This document shows positions 34,084 through 43,159 of a stretch of 64,000 bases of DNA, piece after piece; positions within the stretch are counted from its first letter, which is position 1, and every line of letters begins with the position of its first letter. The stretch is from Novosphingobium resinovorum. GTDB taxonomy: Bacteria; Pseudomonadota; Alphaproteobacteria; Sphingomonadales; Sphingomonadaceae. The position numbers and the translations under genes are program-made. Under the pieces are notes generated by a model. The model was not told where the DNA came from. It did not search any database and was given only the letters and a program-made list of their open reading frames with translations. The stretch covers positions 1-64,000 of the forward strand of contig NZ_BSFC01000021.1 of NCBI RefSeq assembly GCF_027922145.1, read 5' to 3'.

Positions 34084-36513
34084 TCAGGGCAGCCTGTAAG
34101 CGACCACGTAGTCGCCGCGCTGCTTGGACTGGCGGGCACCACTGGCGGTGATGACGATGTACTGCTTGCCGGTCTTCGGCGACTTGTAGCTCATCGGTCC
34201 GCCCTGGCTGCCGACGGGCAGACGGCCCTTCCACAGCTCCTTGCCGCTGCCCGAATCGAAGGCGCGCAGGTAGAAGTCCTGGGTGCCGGCGATGAAGACG
34301 AGGCCGCCCTGCGTGGCGAGCGTGCCGCCCAGCGTCGGCATGCCGATCGGGATCGGCAGGCCCATGCGGATGCCCATCGGGCCGGTGTCTTCCACGGTGC
34401 CGACCGGGACCTGCCACTTCACCTTGCGGGTGTTCATGTCGATGGCGGTCAGGGTGCCGAACGGCGGAGCCTGGCACGGAATGCCCAGTGCCGAGAGGAA
34501 GCGGTCCTTGGTCACCGAGTAGGGCGTGCCCTTGAGCGGAACCGAGCCCATGCCGGTGTTGACGGCCTCGCCCGCGGCGCCGGCCTTGCCCTGCTGGGCC
34601 TTGGTCTGCGGGAACATCTGCACCCACAGGCCGAGGCGCATGTCGTTGGCGAACACGGTGTTGGTGGTGGGGTCGATCGACAGGCTGCCCCAGTTCATGC
34701 CGCCCAGCGAGCCGGGGAAGGCCAGCGACTTGTCCGTGCCCGGCGCGGTGTAGAGCCCTTCGTAGCGCATGCCCTTGAAGGCGATGCGGCACATCAGCTG
34801 GTCGAACGGAGTGGCGCCCCACATGTCCGCCTCGGTCAGCGTCTGCGCGCCGATCTGCGGCATCCCGACCGACCTAGGCTGGGTCGGCGAATAGGGCTCG
34901 CCGGGAATGTTGGCGGCCTTCACCGGGGTCTCGACGACCTTGGTGAGCGGCTTGCCGGTCTGCCGGTCGAGCACGTAGAGCTGGCCCGCCTTGGTGCCGA
35001 TGACGACGGCGGGAACCTTGCCGCGACCCTTGACCGGGAAGTTGATCAGGCTGGGTTGCATCGGCAGGTCGAAGTCCCACAAGTCGTTGTGGACCGTCTG
35101 GTAGTGCCACTTCTCCTTGCCGGTGGTCGCGTCGAGGGCAAGCACCGAGGCGCCGTACTTGTGGTCGAGCGGTGTGCGCGGCACGCCGAACAGGTCGACC
35201 GAGGAACTGCCCACCGGCATGAACACGGTGTTGGACGCCGCGTCATACGACATCGCCGACCATACGTTGGGTGTCGAACGGGTATAGGTCTGGCCCTTGG
35301 CGGGCATGCCGGTGATGGCGGGATTGCCCGGGTCGAAAGCCCAGCGCAGCTTGCCGGTGATGACGTCGAAGCCGCGGATCACCCCGCCGGGCATGTCGAT
35401 CTGGACGTTGTCGGCCACGCGGCCGCCGATGACGATCGTGGTGCCCGCCAGCGTCGGTGCGGCGGTCAGTTGGTACTGCGGATCGGGCGCATTGCCGAGG
35501 CCCGCGAGCAGATCGACGCGGCCATTGGTGCCGAAGCCGGTGCAGACCTTGCCGGTCTGGGCATCGAAGGCCATCAGCTTGCCGTCGATGGTGTTCATCA
35601 GGATGCGGCGTTCGCACGGCGCGCCCTCGGGCAGCGTCGCCGCCGTCACCGGGGTGGAGCCGGGCAGGCTCGGCTGTTGCAGCGGGGCCTTCGCATCGAA
35701 GTAGGCGAGGCCGCGGCAGCGCATCCAGACGGAGGCATGGGCGTTGACTTCGGCCTTCCACTTCTGCTTGCCGGTGTCGGCGTCGAGCGCAATGACGTTG
35801 TTGTGCGGGGTGCAGATGTAGATGGTGTCACCCACCTGCAGCGGGGTGTCCTGGTCCTCGGCGCCGTTGCCGTCACTCTCGGCGACGTCGCCGGTACGGT
35901 AGGTCCAGGCGACCTGCAGGTTCTTCACGTTGTCGCGGGTGATCTGGTCCAGCGCGACGAAGCGGCTGCCGCCGGCGGTGTTGCCGTAAGCTGCCCAGTT
36001 TTTCTGCTCGCTGGCGGCATCGACCGGGGTGAGCGCCGCTTCGACGCCCGCGAAGGGCACGGTCGGGTGCGGCGAAAACATCGCGGCGAAACCGGCTGCA
36101 GAGGCGATGCCGACGATGGCGGCGGTGCCCAGTGCCGGGCGCCATGCCGGCGTCATGCCCTGCGCGCGGCGCATCAACGGCAGCGAGAGCGCCACGACCG
36201 TCATGCCTACGCCTAGCGCCAGAAGGCGCGAGATGAGCGGCCAGAACGCAAAGCCGACTTCCCACAGCGACCACAGGATCGTGGCCAGGAAGATCGCGCC
36301 GAACAGCAGGCCGCCGGTCGGACGCCGACGGGCTATGAGGAAGCCGGACACCACGAGCGCAAGTCCTGCGAACAAGAAGTAGAAGCTACCCCCCAGGCTC
36401 ACGAGTCGCGCGCCGCCAACCACGAAGAAAAGGCCGGCGGCCAAGATCACTATACCGAGCACCGCCAGCCAGATCCGGCTGGCCAAGACGCCCCTTTTGT
36501 CTGAGCCGGACAT
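34084..36513 (-). CDS. gcd: Membrane-bound PQQ-dependent glucose/quinate/shikimate-type dehydrogenase
   Basis: This 809-residue enzyme has five hydrophobic segments in the first 140 residues and then a periplasmic PQQ propeller (from about residue 165: WAAYGNTAGGSRFVALDQIT, DTPLQVGDTIYICTPHNNVI, LYVLDRQTGKPLT). It oxidises an aldose such as glucose in the periplasm and passes electrons to ubiquinone. The length fits the glucose dehydrogenase subgroup; quinate and shikimate are alternative substrates. No PQQ biosynthesis genes lie in the window. It is divergent from the NADH dehydrogenase gene at 36688 across 174 nt. Confidence 0.93.
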   Translation of the reverse strand: MSGSDKRGVLASRIWLAVLGIVILAAGLFFVVGGARLVSLGGSFYFLFAGLALVVSGFLIARRRPTGGLLFGAIFLATILWSLWEVGFAFWPLISRLLALGVGMTVVALSLPLMRRAQGMTPAWRPALGTAAIVGIASAAGFAAMFSPHPTVPFAGVEAALTPVDAASEQKNWAAYGNTAGGSRFVALDQITRDNVKNLQVAWTYRTGDVAESDGNGAEDQDTPLQVGDTIYICTPHNNVIALDADTGKQKWKAEVNAHASVWMRCRGLAYFDAKAPLQQPSLPGSTPVTAATLPEGAPCERRILMNTIDGKLMAFDAQTGKVCTGFGTNGRVDLLAGLGNAPDPQYQLTAAPTLAGTTIVIGGRVADNVQIDMPGGVIRGFDVITGKLRWAFDPGNPAITGMPAKGQTYTRSTPNVWSAMSYDAASNTVFMPVGSSSVDLFGVPRTPLDHKYGASVLALDATTGKEKWHYQTVHNDLWDFDLPMQPSLINFPVKGRGKVPAVVIGTKAGQLYVLDRQTGKPLTKVVETPVKAANIPGEPYSPTQPRSVGMPQIGAQTLTEADMWGATPFDQLMCRIAFKGMRYEGLYTAPGTDKSLAFPGSLGGMNWGSLSIDPTTNTVFANDMRLGLWVQMFPQTKAQQGKAGAAGEAVNTGMGSVPLKGTPYSVTKDRFLSALGIPCQAPPFGTLTAIDMNTRKVKWQVPVGTVEDTGPMGIRMGLPIPIGMPTLGGTLATQGGLVFIAGTQDFYLRAFDSGSGKELWKGRLPVGSQGGPMSYKSPKTGKQYIVITASGARQSKQRGDYVVAYRLP

Positions 36514-36687
36514 GCGGCTTCTCCTTGAAATTCTTATCGATAGGACCGTTTGCCCACTGCAATCGCGACTGACGCCGGGTTACCCTGAAGCGAACGGGAA
36601 ATCGGGCGGTGACACGGCCGTCCAACGTGTGTACCAATTAGTACATAACCTCTCGCGCGGCAAGATGCCCCGGATCAAGGACCAGAC

Positions 36688-38004
36688 GTGCAATCTCAGA
36701 AGACCCAGATCGTGATCGTCGGTGGCGGTGCCGCCGGGCTGGAACTCGCCACTCGACTGGGGGCTCGATACGGTCGGCGGGACCACGATATCATTCTCGT
36801 GGATGAGAACCGCACGCACATCTGGAAGCCGTTGCTGCATGAGGTGGCCGCCGGTTCGCTCGATGCGAACCTCGACGAAGTCGGCTATCGCGGCCATTGC
36901 CACAAGTGGGGTTATCGTTACTTCAAGGGCACGCTGGCAGGAATCGACCGTACCGCGCAGCGCATTCATCTCGCCCCGATACTCGATGATCGGGGGCAGG
37001 AAGTCGTTGGTGAGCAGGAACTTCGCTACGATTATCTAGTGCTGGCCTATGGGTCGGTGACCAATGATTTCGAAACGCCCGGAGTGCGCGAGAACTGCAT
37101 GTTTCTCGACCGCCGCGCCGATGCCGACCGCTTTCGCGATCGTTTGCTCGACCAGTGCCTCAGGGTTTCGCGTGCCATGTCTGCGGACGAAACCAGTGAT
37201 GCGCGCGTGAAGGTATCGATTGTCGGCGGCGGTGCGACTGGTGTTGAACTGGCGGCGGAACTCTTCAATGCGGCAGACGCCCTGAGTCACTACGGGCTGG
37301 AGGTATTCGACCGGGGCCGCCTGAAGGTCACGTTGATCGAGGCCGGACCGCGAATCCTGCCCGCATTGCCTGAGCGGCTCGCCGAATCGGCGCGGGACGA
37401 ATTGCAGAACCTCGGCGTACGCGTGCGCACCGCCACTCCCATCGTAGAAAGCACGGACAGCGGGATGATCACCGGCGAGGGCGAACTGATCGAAGCCGAT
37501 CTTCAGGTATGGGCGGCGGGCGTCAAGGCCAAGCCGATATCGGGAGGGCTCGACGGCGTCGAAATGTCCCGTTCCGGCCAGATCGTGGTGACGCCCACGC
37601 TTCAGAGTGTAACCGACCCGAAGATATTCGCGCTGGGCGACTGTGCCTTTTGCATGCTGCCGGGTCGCGATCGCCCGATTCCGCCGCGCGCGCAGGCGGC
37701 GCACCAGATGGCGGCGACCGCGTTCGAGAATCTCAGGCGGTCGATGGACGGCCGACCCCTCAAGGATTTCGATTACAAGGATCGTGGCTCGCTGGTGTCA
37801 TTGAGCCGATTTTCGACCGTGGGTACGTTGATGGGCAATCTCGTGGGCGGCCGAATGGCGGTGGAAGGCCGCCTTGCCCGAATGATCTACCTGTCATTGT
37901 ACCGCATGCATCTCCTCGCGATCCACGGATGGATCAAGGGTTCAGCGCTTATCGCCGTAGGGCACGTCAACCGCGTAGTAAGGCCCCGCCTCAAGCTTCA
38001 CTGA
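36688..38004 (+). CDS. ndh: Type II NADH:quinone oxidoreductase
   Basis: This 438-residue flavoprotein has an N-terminal FAD motif VIVGGGAAGLELATRLG, a second NADH-binding motif SIVGGGATGVELAAELF at about residues 174-191, and FALGDCAF near residue 320 for FAD. The C terminus (MIYLSLYRMHLLAIHGW) is the amphipathic membrane-binding helix pattern. It oxidises NADH without proton pumping and reduces ubiquinone. The start is GTG 36688 with AAGGA upstream. Its 3' end overlaps the convergent speD gene by 14 bp. Confidence 0.92.
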   Translation: MQSQKTQIVIVGGGAAGLELATRLGARYGRRDHDIILVDENRTHIWKPLLHEVAAGSLDANLDEVGYRGHCHKWGYRYFKGTLAGIDRTAQRIHLAPILDDRGQEVVGEQELRYDYLVLAYGSVTNDFETPGVRENCMFLDRRADADRFRDRLLDQCLRVSRAMSADETSDARVKVSIVGGGATGVELAAELFNAADALSHYGLEVFDRGRLKVTLIEAGPRILPALPERLAESARDELQNLGVRVRTATPIVESTDSGMITGEGELIEADLQVWAAGVKAKPISGGLDGVEMSRSGQIVVTPTLQSVTDPKIFALGDCAFCMLPGRDRPIPPRAQAAHQMAATAFENLRRSMDGRPLKDFDYKDRGSLVSLSRFSTVGTLMGNLVGGRMAVEGRLARMIYLSLYRMHLLAIHGWIKGSALIAVGHVNRVVRPRLKLH

Positions 38005-38365
38005 GCGGGGTATTCGGGCGGAGGCGGGAAATGAGTTGGCGTTCCCGCACCACGGCCCGGAAGCAAGCGCAGATGACGCGCAATGCGGCTTCGGGATCGG
38101 CCTCTGCCCCACACACGAAGAGGTCGACGGCGGCCAGCCCATCCTCGGGCCAGGTATGGATCGAGATATGGGATTCGGCGAGCAGCGCCACTCCGGTGAC
38201 GCCCATCCCGGCGCCGAAGTGATGGAGCCTCACGTCCAGCACGGTCAATCGGGCTGCAACTGCGGCGTCGCGCAGAGCGGCTTCGACCCGCGCAAGGTCG
38301 TCAAGGCCCTCACCGGCGGCAAGATCGGCGATGAGATGGATGCTCGTTCCGGCACGGTGGACCAT
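37991..38365 (-). CDS. speD: S-adenosylmethionine decarboxylase proenzyme
   Basis: This 124-residue pyruvoyl enzyme makes decarboxylated AdoMet, the aminopropyl donor for spermidine. The self-cleavage site is clear: ESHISIHTWPE, with Ser65 becoming the pyruvoyl group. ATG 38365 begins one base after the amine oxidase stop (TGA-C-ATG); ATG 38389 is an alternative that would overlap it. It is the last gene of the eight-gene SPFH/polyamine operon and supplies the substrate for the spermidine synthase-like protein three kilobases upstream. Confidence 0.92.
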   Translation of the reverse strand: MVHRAGTSIHLIADLAAGEGLDDLARVEAALRDAAVAARLTVLDVRLHHFGAGMGVTGVALLAESHISIHTWPEDGLAAVDLFVCGAEADPEAALRVICACFRAVVRERQLISRLRPNTPLSEA

Positions 38366-38366
38366 G

Positions 38367-39983
38367 TCAGGCGATGCTTTCGAACGCATGACCGAGGTGT
38401 GTCAGCGCCATCTCGGCGGCGGCGACACCGTGGTGGTGGGCTTCCTCGAACAGTGAAAGGCCGGATAGGTCCGAGTGGGCGAACAGTACCGGCGGATGCG
38501 CGGAGCGGGCGGCAAGCCGGGCCGGATCGGTGAGGAAACCCGGCGTCGGCCGGATCATGGCATGACCCCAGCGCCAGACATCTATCCGCTCGATCGCTCC
38601 GTCGAGGTCGGGATTCATGGCGAGCATATCGGCGCGCACGATCTCCTGCCAGCGTTCCAGCGAGCGGGTCAGCATGATCTTGCGGGCGACCTGCGGCGTC
38701 TCACGCGATAGGGGCATGTACCATGTCAGAACTGTTGGCCCGAGCGCCGCGCTGGTGGTCTGGTGCGTGGCGACCACATAACCGAGCGCATCGCTGGCGG
38801 TGGACACGTTGTCCCAGGCCAGCGGCACGCCCTTGCCCTCGGGCGGGCGGGAAACGGTGACGTTGGCGACGACCCACGGAGCGTAGGACAAACCTCCGGG
38901 CGAGCATACACTTGGCGCAACGCGAGCCGCGACGAAATGCGGCATGGCCAGGATCGCGACTTTCGCGCGCAGGCGGCGACTGCGGCCTGCCGTATGATCG
39001 AAGACGTCCAGTTCGGCACGTCCTTCAGCCGTCACCGCCAAGCGGAACACGGTGTGTGCCGGGCGCAGGTTGGAATGGATGCGCGCTGCCATGAGGCTGG
39101 CGAGACGATCATTGCCTTCTGGCCAGGTGAGCTCGCGATCGCCATCGCCGTTGGCAGCCCATCCACGCCGTGCGGCGAAATAGTGTATGCCCGCCCATGC
39201 CGATACGTCTTCGGGCTCTGCGCCGTAATCGTCGCGGCAACAATACCGCAAGTATGCGCGAAGAGCGGGAGCCGTGAATCCTTCGGAATCGAGCCAGTCG
39301 GCGAAATTGAGGCGGTCGAGTGCAGTGAAGCGCGGATCGACACTCGACAGGACGGAAGGGATAGTGAAGGCGGGACGTCCATCCAGGCCGACCGCTCGGC
39401 GAAAATAATCCATGCTTTGGTCGAAGCGTTGGCGCTGCGCCTGCTGGCCGGAGGGCAGCCCGGACTGCGGGAACAGACCCTCCTGCCACTCACCCCGCCA
39501 CAGAAGTCGCTCCTCAAGGTCGGCACAGAGTTGGTAAGGATCGTAGACCGGACCATCGGGCGCATCGCCGACGATCATCCCGAAGCTGCGCAACATGTAA
39601 CGCAATGCTGCGGCATCGCGGTTGGGCACGGGAAGGTAATGCGCGCCCAGTGGGTAGGCACTGACTGCATTGCGGCCTGAGCGGGCATTCCCGCCTGTGC
39701 GGTCCTCCAGTTCGAACAGCGTGAAGTTCGCAAATCCGGCGTCAGCAAGTCGCCAGCCGGTGGCCAGCCCCGCGACGCCGCCGCCTGCGATCACTACGTC
39801 GATGTCCTGCACGGGGCCGTCGGGCGCGGGAAAAGAACCGTCGCGCAGCCGGTGGCCGCGTCGCCAGTCGGCACCATCGAGCATCCCGGCCATCGTAGGT
39901 TGAACGCAGCCCCCCAACAGCGAGGCGCCAGCCGCAGCCGACCCGCCCGCGAGGATCGTGCGTCGGCTCGTCTCAGCCTTCAT
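38367..39983 (-). CDS. Tat-exported FAD-dependent amine oxidase-like protein
   Basis: This 538-residue flavoprotein has a twin-arginine signal (SRRTILAGG followed by a hydrophobic stretch and a Cys at LLGGC, so it may be a lipoprotein). The dinucleotide-binding motif is DVVIAGGGVAGLATGWRLADAG at about residues 63-84, with GGNAR next, and the C-terminal motif LFAHSDLSGLSLFEEAHHHG is of the flavin amine oxidase type. It may oxidise a polyamine or another amine in the periplasm. It overlaps the upstream spermidine synthase-like gene by 11 bp. The substrate is an inference from operon context. Confidence 0.82.
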   Translation of the reverse strand: MKAETSRRTILAGGSAAAGASLLGGCVQPTMAGMLDGADWRRGHRLRDGSFPAPDGPVQDIDVVIAGGGVAGLATGWRLADAGFANFTLFELEDRTGGNARSGRNAVSAYPLGAHYLPVPNRDAAALRYMLRSFGMIVGDAPDGPVYDPYQLCADLEERLLWRGEWQEGLFPQSGLPSGQQAQRQRFDQSMDYFRRAVGLDGRPAFTIPSVLSSVDPRFTALDRLNFADWLDSEGFTAPALRAYLRYCCRDDYGAEPEDVSAWAGIHYFAARRGWAANGDGDRELTWPEGNDRLASLMAARIHSNLRPAHTVFRLAVTAEGRAELDVFDHTAGRSRRLRAKVAILAMPHFVAARVAPSVCSPGGLSYAPWVVANVTVSRPPEGKGVPLAWDNVSTASDALGYVVATHQTTSAALGPTVLTWYMPLSRETPQVARKIMLTRSLERWQEIVRADMLAMNPDLDGAIERIDVWRWGHAMIRPTPGFLTDPARLAARSAHPPVLFAHSDLSGLSLFEEAHHHGVAAAEMALTHLGHAFESIA

Positions 39984-41523
39984 AATTGCCCCACTCGCGC
40001 GCGAAACTGCGTACCAGCGCTTGGTTATCGAGCCGGTTCACCGGAGTTGGGCGGCGCGCCATGTCGGGGGGAAAGTCGAACATTGCCCGTTCGCTCGAGG
40101 GGGTCAGGAATCGTAAGTTCTGCGGCAATCTTGTCGCCTTGGCGAAGGGGCGATGCGCAGCAAGGGTGAAACCCCACTCGCCGAAGCTGGGAACGTAGGC
40201 GTGGTAGCCCCTGGCATGCAATCCGGCGGACTCCAGGGTGGTCGCGACGGTCCAGTAGGATTCTGGCGCGACCAGAGGCGAGGTGCTCTGCACTGTCATC
40301 ACCCCCTCGGGCGCGAGAAGGCGGGCGACTTCGCGGTAGAAGCTCTCCGTATAGAGCTTGCCCAGTGAAAACTCGGTCGGGTCGGGAAAGTCGACGATGA
40401 CCGCGTCGTAGCTGCCGCGCGCCTCGCGCACCCAGCGGAATGCGTCGGTATTGTGGATGCGCATTCGGGGGGAGGACAAGGAGTCGGCGTTGAGGGCGGC
40501 CAGTTGCGGCGTGTCGCGGAACAGGCGTGTCATCTCGGGGTCGAGATCGACGAGAGTGACCTGACGCACGCGCGGGTCGCGCAGGACTTCGCGCGCGGCA
40601 AGGCCGTCGCCACCACCAAGGATCAGCACCGTATCGGGGCGGGCGACGCGGCCCAGTACCGGCCAGACCAGCGCCTCATGATAGCGGTACTCATCACGGG
40701 TTGAGAACTGCAGGTTGCCGTTGAGATAGAGGCGCAGGTCTTCTCCCCGGCGGGTCAGGACCATACGCTGATAAGGGGTTGAACGGGCGTAGATGACCGG
40801 CTCGCCATAGAAGGCGACCTCGGACCAGCGCTGCATGCGGTCTGCCGCGACAAGGCCGGCGATGAGACTGGCGGCCACGACCAGCGCGGCGATCACGTCC
40901 ACCGCAACCCGGCGCTGGCGGCGCAGCGCGACCAGCAATGCAAGGGCGACCGCGACGTTGGCGAGGCCGAACACGAAGCCGGTGCGCATCATGCCCAGCC
41001 AAGGCACCAGCACCAGCGGGAACAGCAACGAGGCGATCAGCGCGCCGACATAGTCGTACGTGAGGACGTTGGAGACCAGTTCACGGAAGGCGAAGCGATG
41101 CCGCAGAATCCGGATGAGGAGGGGGATCTCCAACCCGACCAGCACCCCAATCGCCAGCACTAGCGCGTAGAGCGCGATGCGAAAGTCGCCAACCACCGGG
41201 AAGAGCAGGAAAAGGCCCGCAGCCGACCACCCTCCGAGCGCCGCGATCAGTATCTCCACCCGCACGAACACGCCCATCTCGTCGCGGCGGACGTGGCGGG
41301 AAAGCCAGCTGCCGACGCCCATGGCGAAAAGATACGTGCCGATCACTGTCGAAAACTGCGTGACGCTGTCGCCCAGCAGATAACTGGCGAGCGTGCCGGC
41401 AAGCAATTCGTAGATGAGTCCACACGTCGCGACCACCAGCACCGAGACGAGCAGGATCACCGCGAGTGAGGCGGGCGCGCGCTCTGCGCTGTCGACGGTG
41501 ATGGCGGGCTCGGCCTCAGCCAC
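39973..41523 (-). CDS. Membrane-fused spermidine synthase-like aminopropyltransferase
   Basis: This 516-residue protein has an N-terminal block of about seven transmembrane segments (residues about 17-230) and a C-terminal spermidine synthase domain (about 245-470) with the nucleotide site LILGGGDGLAAREVL, DLDPEMTRLF and the catalytic-site acidic motif VIVDFPDPTEFSLGKLY. It should transfer an aminopropyl group from decarboxylated AdoMet to an amine, perhaps at the membrane. GTG 41523 starts 5 nt after the DUF350 stop; the frame upstream is antisense noise. The membrane fusion is unlike cytosolic SpeE. Confidence 0.87.
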   Translation of the reverse strand: MAEAEPAITVDSAERAPASLAVILLVSVLVVATCGLIYELLAGTLASYLLGDSVTQFSTVIGTYLFAMGVGSWLSRHVRRDEMGVFVRVEILIAALGGWSAAGLFLLFPVVGDFRIALYALVLAIGVLVGLEIPLLIRILRHRFAFRELVSNVLTYDYVGALIASLLFPLVLVPWLGMMRTGFVFGLANVAVALALLVALRRQRRVAVDVIAALVVAASLIAGLVAADRMQRWSEVAFYGEPVIYARSTPYQRMVLTRRGEDLRLYLNGNLQFSTRDEYRYHEALVWPVLGRVARPDTVLILGGGDGLAAREVLRDPRVRQVTLVDLDPEMTRLFRDTPQLAALNADSLSSPRMRIHNTDAFRWVREARGSYDAVIVDFPDPTEFSLGKLYTESFYREVARLLAPEGVMTVQSTSPLVAPESYWTVATTLESAGLHARGYHAYVPSFGEWGFTLAAHRPFAKATRLPQNLRFLTPSSERAMFDFPPDMARRPTPVNRLDNQALVRSFAREWGNYEG

Positions 41524-41528
41524 AAGTA

Positions 41529-41738
41529 TCAGCCATGGATGGCGGCGGCGATGATGTTGGAGATGCCGAGCGCGACCGCGCCCGCCAGCAGGGCAACCGC
41601 CATATTGCGCCGCTCGATGATCTCTCGCCACAGCTCGCCGGGGGTCAGCTTGTCGACCAGCACGAAGCTGAACACGAATATCACGATGCCAAGCCCCGCA
41701 TAGAGCAGGGTGGCGAGAAAGACCGAGAGTGTCAGCAT
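41529..41738 (-). CDS. DUF350 family small membrane protein
   Basis: This 69-residue protein has two transmembrane helices (about residues 4-27 and 45-66) joined by a charged loop (KLTPGELWREIIERRN). It matches the DUF350/YjfL pattern with a conserved Asp-Lys-Leu-Thr-Pro turn. The family recurs next to SPFH and PspA-type membrane-maintenance genes and to polyamine-synthase genes. It lies 5 nt before the aminopropyltransferase and 18 nt after the preceding small gene, within one operon. The molecular role is unknown. Confidence 0.85.
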   Translation of the reverse strand: MLTLSVFLATLLYAGLGIVIFVFSFVLVDKLTPGELWREIIERRNMAVALLAGAVALGISNIIAAAIHG

Positions 41739-41756
41739 GGGCCGTCTCCTTGAAGG

Positions 41757-41903
41757 TTACTTGTGCGTCGGGCCATACGAGCCGCCGGCGCGCATCGGGC
41801 GCTCCTCGTCCGAGAATGGCGACCAGGCATAGTACGAGGCGCTGAGGCACCCGGCCATGACCATCGCGATCCACAGCAGGAACAGGACGAGGCGCAGCGT
41901 CAT
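41757..41903 (-). CDS. Small single-pass membrane protein, 48 residues
   Basis: The frame MTLRLVLFLLWIAMVMAG onwards gives 48 residues: one hydrophobic helix, a possible lipobox-like MAGC, and a short polar tail ending GSYGPTHK. ATG 41903 overlaps the stop of the DUF4178 gene (ATGA 41903-41900), which fixes the start. The longer in-frame extension to 41978 lies inside that gene and is unlikely. No family is recognised; tight coupling says it belongs to the SPFH/polyamine operon. Confidence 0.7.
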   Translation of the reverse strand: MTLRLVLFLLWIAMVMAGCLSASYYAWSPFSDEERPMRAGGSYGPTHK

Positions 41904-43159
41904 CTGCCGTTCTCCTCGCGATATTGGCGCCATACCGCGATGCAGGGGAACGCGAAGAGCAGCACGGCAGCCGTCCACCAGTTGCCCCAGGGCAATGAGC
42001 CGGTCTCGGCCTCGATGGAAACGGTGACAGTTTCCGGCAGCGATGACCAGCCCGAGATCTGCGGTGATGGGTCGCTTGGCCAGCCATGGGCGGAGGCATC
42101 GACGTAGAGATCGTAAGTGCCGCGCGGAACGCGGCCTAGCAGCGTCGTTCCCTTGCGGCTTCCCTCGGTCCAGGATCCGTCGCTGTCGCGGCCAGAATAG
42201 TGCTCGACGATGCCGTAGCCGTCCATCGACTGCCCTGTGGCCCTGTCGACGAGGCTATAGTCGAGGTCCACCCAACGGTTGTCGAAGTCGGTCCCGCGTG
42301 CGGTGACGGTAACGAACTGCCAGGGGCGCCGCACGGTCAGGGTTCCGATCCTGACCCCCTCCCGCGTGGCGGCGAAGGGGGCATCGATGCTGGCGGAGGC
42401 GCGCTCCACCGGGCCGGAGATGAGCACCATCGCCAGCAGCAGTGCGACGATGGCCGCACAGGCGAGGCCGAACATCGTCGGCAGGTCGTTCGCCGTGCTG
42501 GACGAGGAGCCTGAAGACGGAGACGGTTCACGGACCGCTCGGTGTGCTTTCAGACGGCCGAGGCCGAAAGCCTGCGCGATGACGTCATCTTCCACCGGCA
42601 CGAGTTGGGTCCAGTTGACCTCGCCGCCGCCCCCTTCGCGTGACAGCACGGTGTCGCCGCGTTCGTAGAGCATCGCTTCGACCGTGTCCCCTGCGCGGAC
42701 GCGCCAGTAGAACTCGCCGAGAACGGCGGTCGTCTCGCTGGTCGATGCATCACCATCGCGGGTGAAGCGCTCGCCCCGCCAGGACACGGTGTCATCGTTC
42801 CCTTCGGGCAGGTCCAGCAACATGGTCCCGAACTGCCATTCACGATCGCTCAGGACCAGCCAGCGGTAGCCCGCATAAGGGTTGAAGAGTAGGTATTCCT
42901 CCCAGGAATACCCCAAATCTCGCCGCCGGAGCGCACCTACGGTCTCCCATTCGACGTCGAACAGCGTGCCCCGCGCGCCGGGAGCCAGACGGAAGCCCTT
43001 GGCGGCCTTGTCGTGGGCCTCGATCAGAACGACTTCCGGTCGTGAGACGTCCAGCAGCGAGCCGCAGTAGGCACAGGCTAGGTTCACGCTGAAACCCGCC
43101 GCGCGAACTTCCAGCGCGCCGCCGCAGTTGGGGCAGGCGATGTTGCGCACGGCGTTCAT
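41900..43159 (-). CDS. DUF4178 membrane protein with N-terminal zinc ribbon
   Basis: This 419-residue protein begins with a Cys4 ribbon (CPNCGG at about 9 and CAYCGS at about 29), then a DUF4178 domain (about 60-200; WEEYLLFNPYAGYRWLVLSD), a transmembrane helix at about 229-249, a beta-rich extracytoplasmic part, and a second helix at about 393-410. The start ATG 43159 overlaps the stop of the second DUF4178 gene. The domain is widespread beside SPFH proteins but has no known activity. Confidence 0.82.
   Translation of the reverse strand: MNAVRNIACPNCGGALEVRAAGFSVNLACAYCGSLLDVSRPEVVLIEAHDKAAKGFRLAPGARGTLFDVEWETVGALRRRDLGYSWEEYLLFNPYAGYRWLVLSDREWQFGTMLLDLPEGNDDTVSWRGERFTRDGDASTSETTAVLGEFYWRVRAGDTVEAMLYERGDTVLSREGGGGEVNWTQLVPVEDDVIAQAFGLGRLKAHRAVREPSPSSGSSSSTANDLPTMFGLACAAIVALLLAMVLISGPVERASASIDAPFAATREGVRIGTLTVRRPWQFVTVTARGTDFDNRWVDLDYSLVDRATGQSMDGYGIVEHYSGRDSDGSWTEGSRKGTTLLGRVPRGTYDLYVDASAHGWPSDPSPQISGWSSLPETVTVSIEAETGSLPWGNWWTAAVLLFAFPCIAVWRQYREENGR

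Noticed and set aside
36514..36687. Small gene between gcd and ndh
   Set aside because: A 72-codon plus-strand frame runs through it, but it has no credible start site, overlaps both genes and shows no pattern. The stretch fits a divergent promoter.
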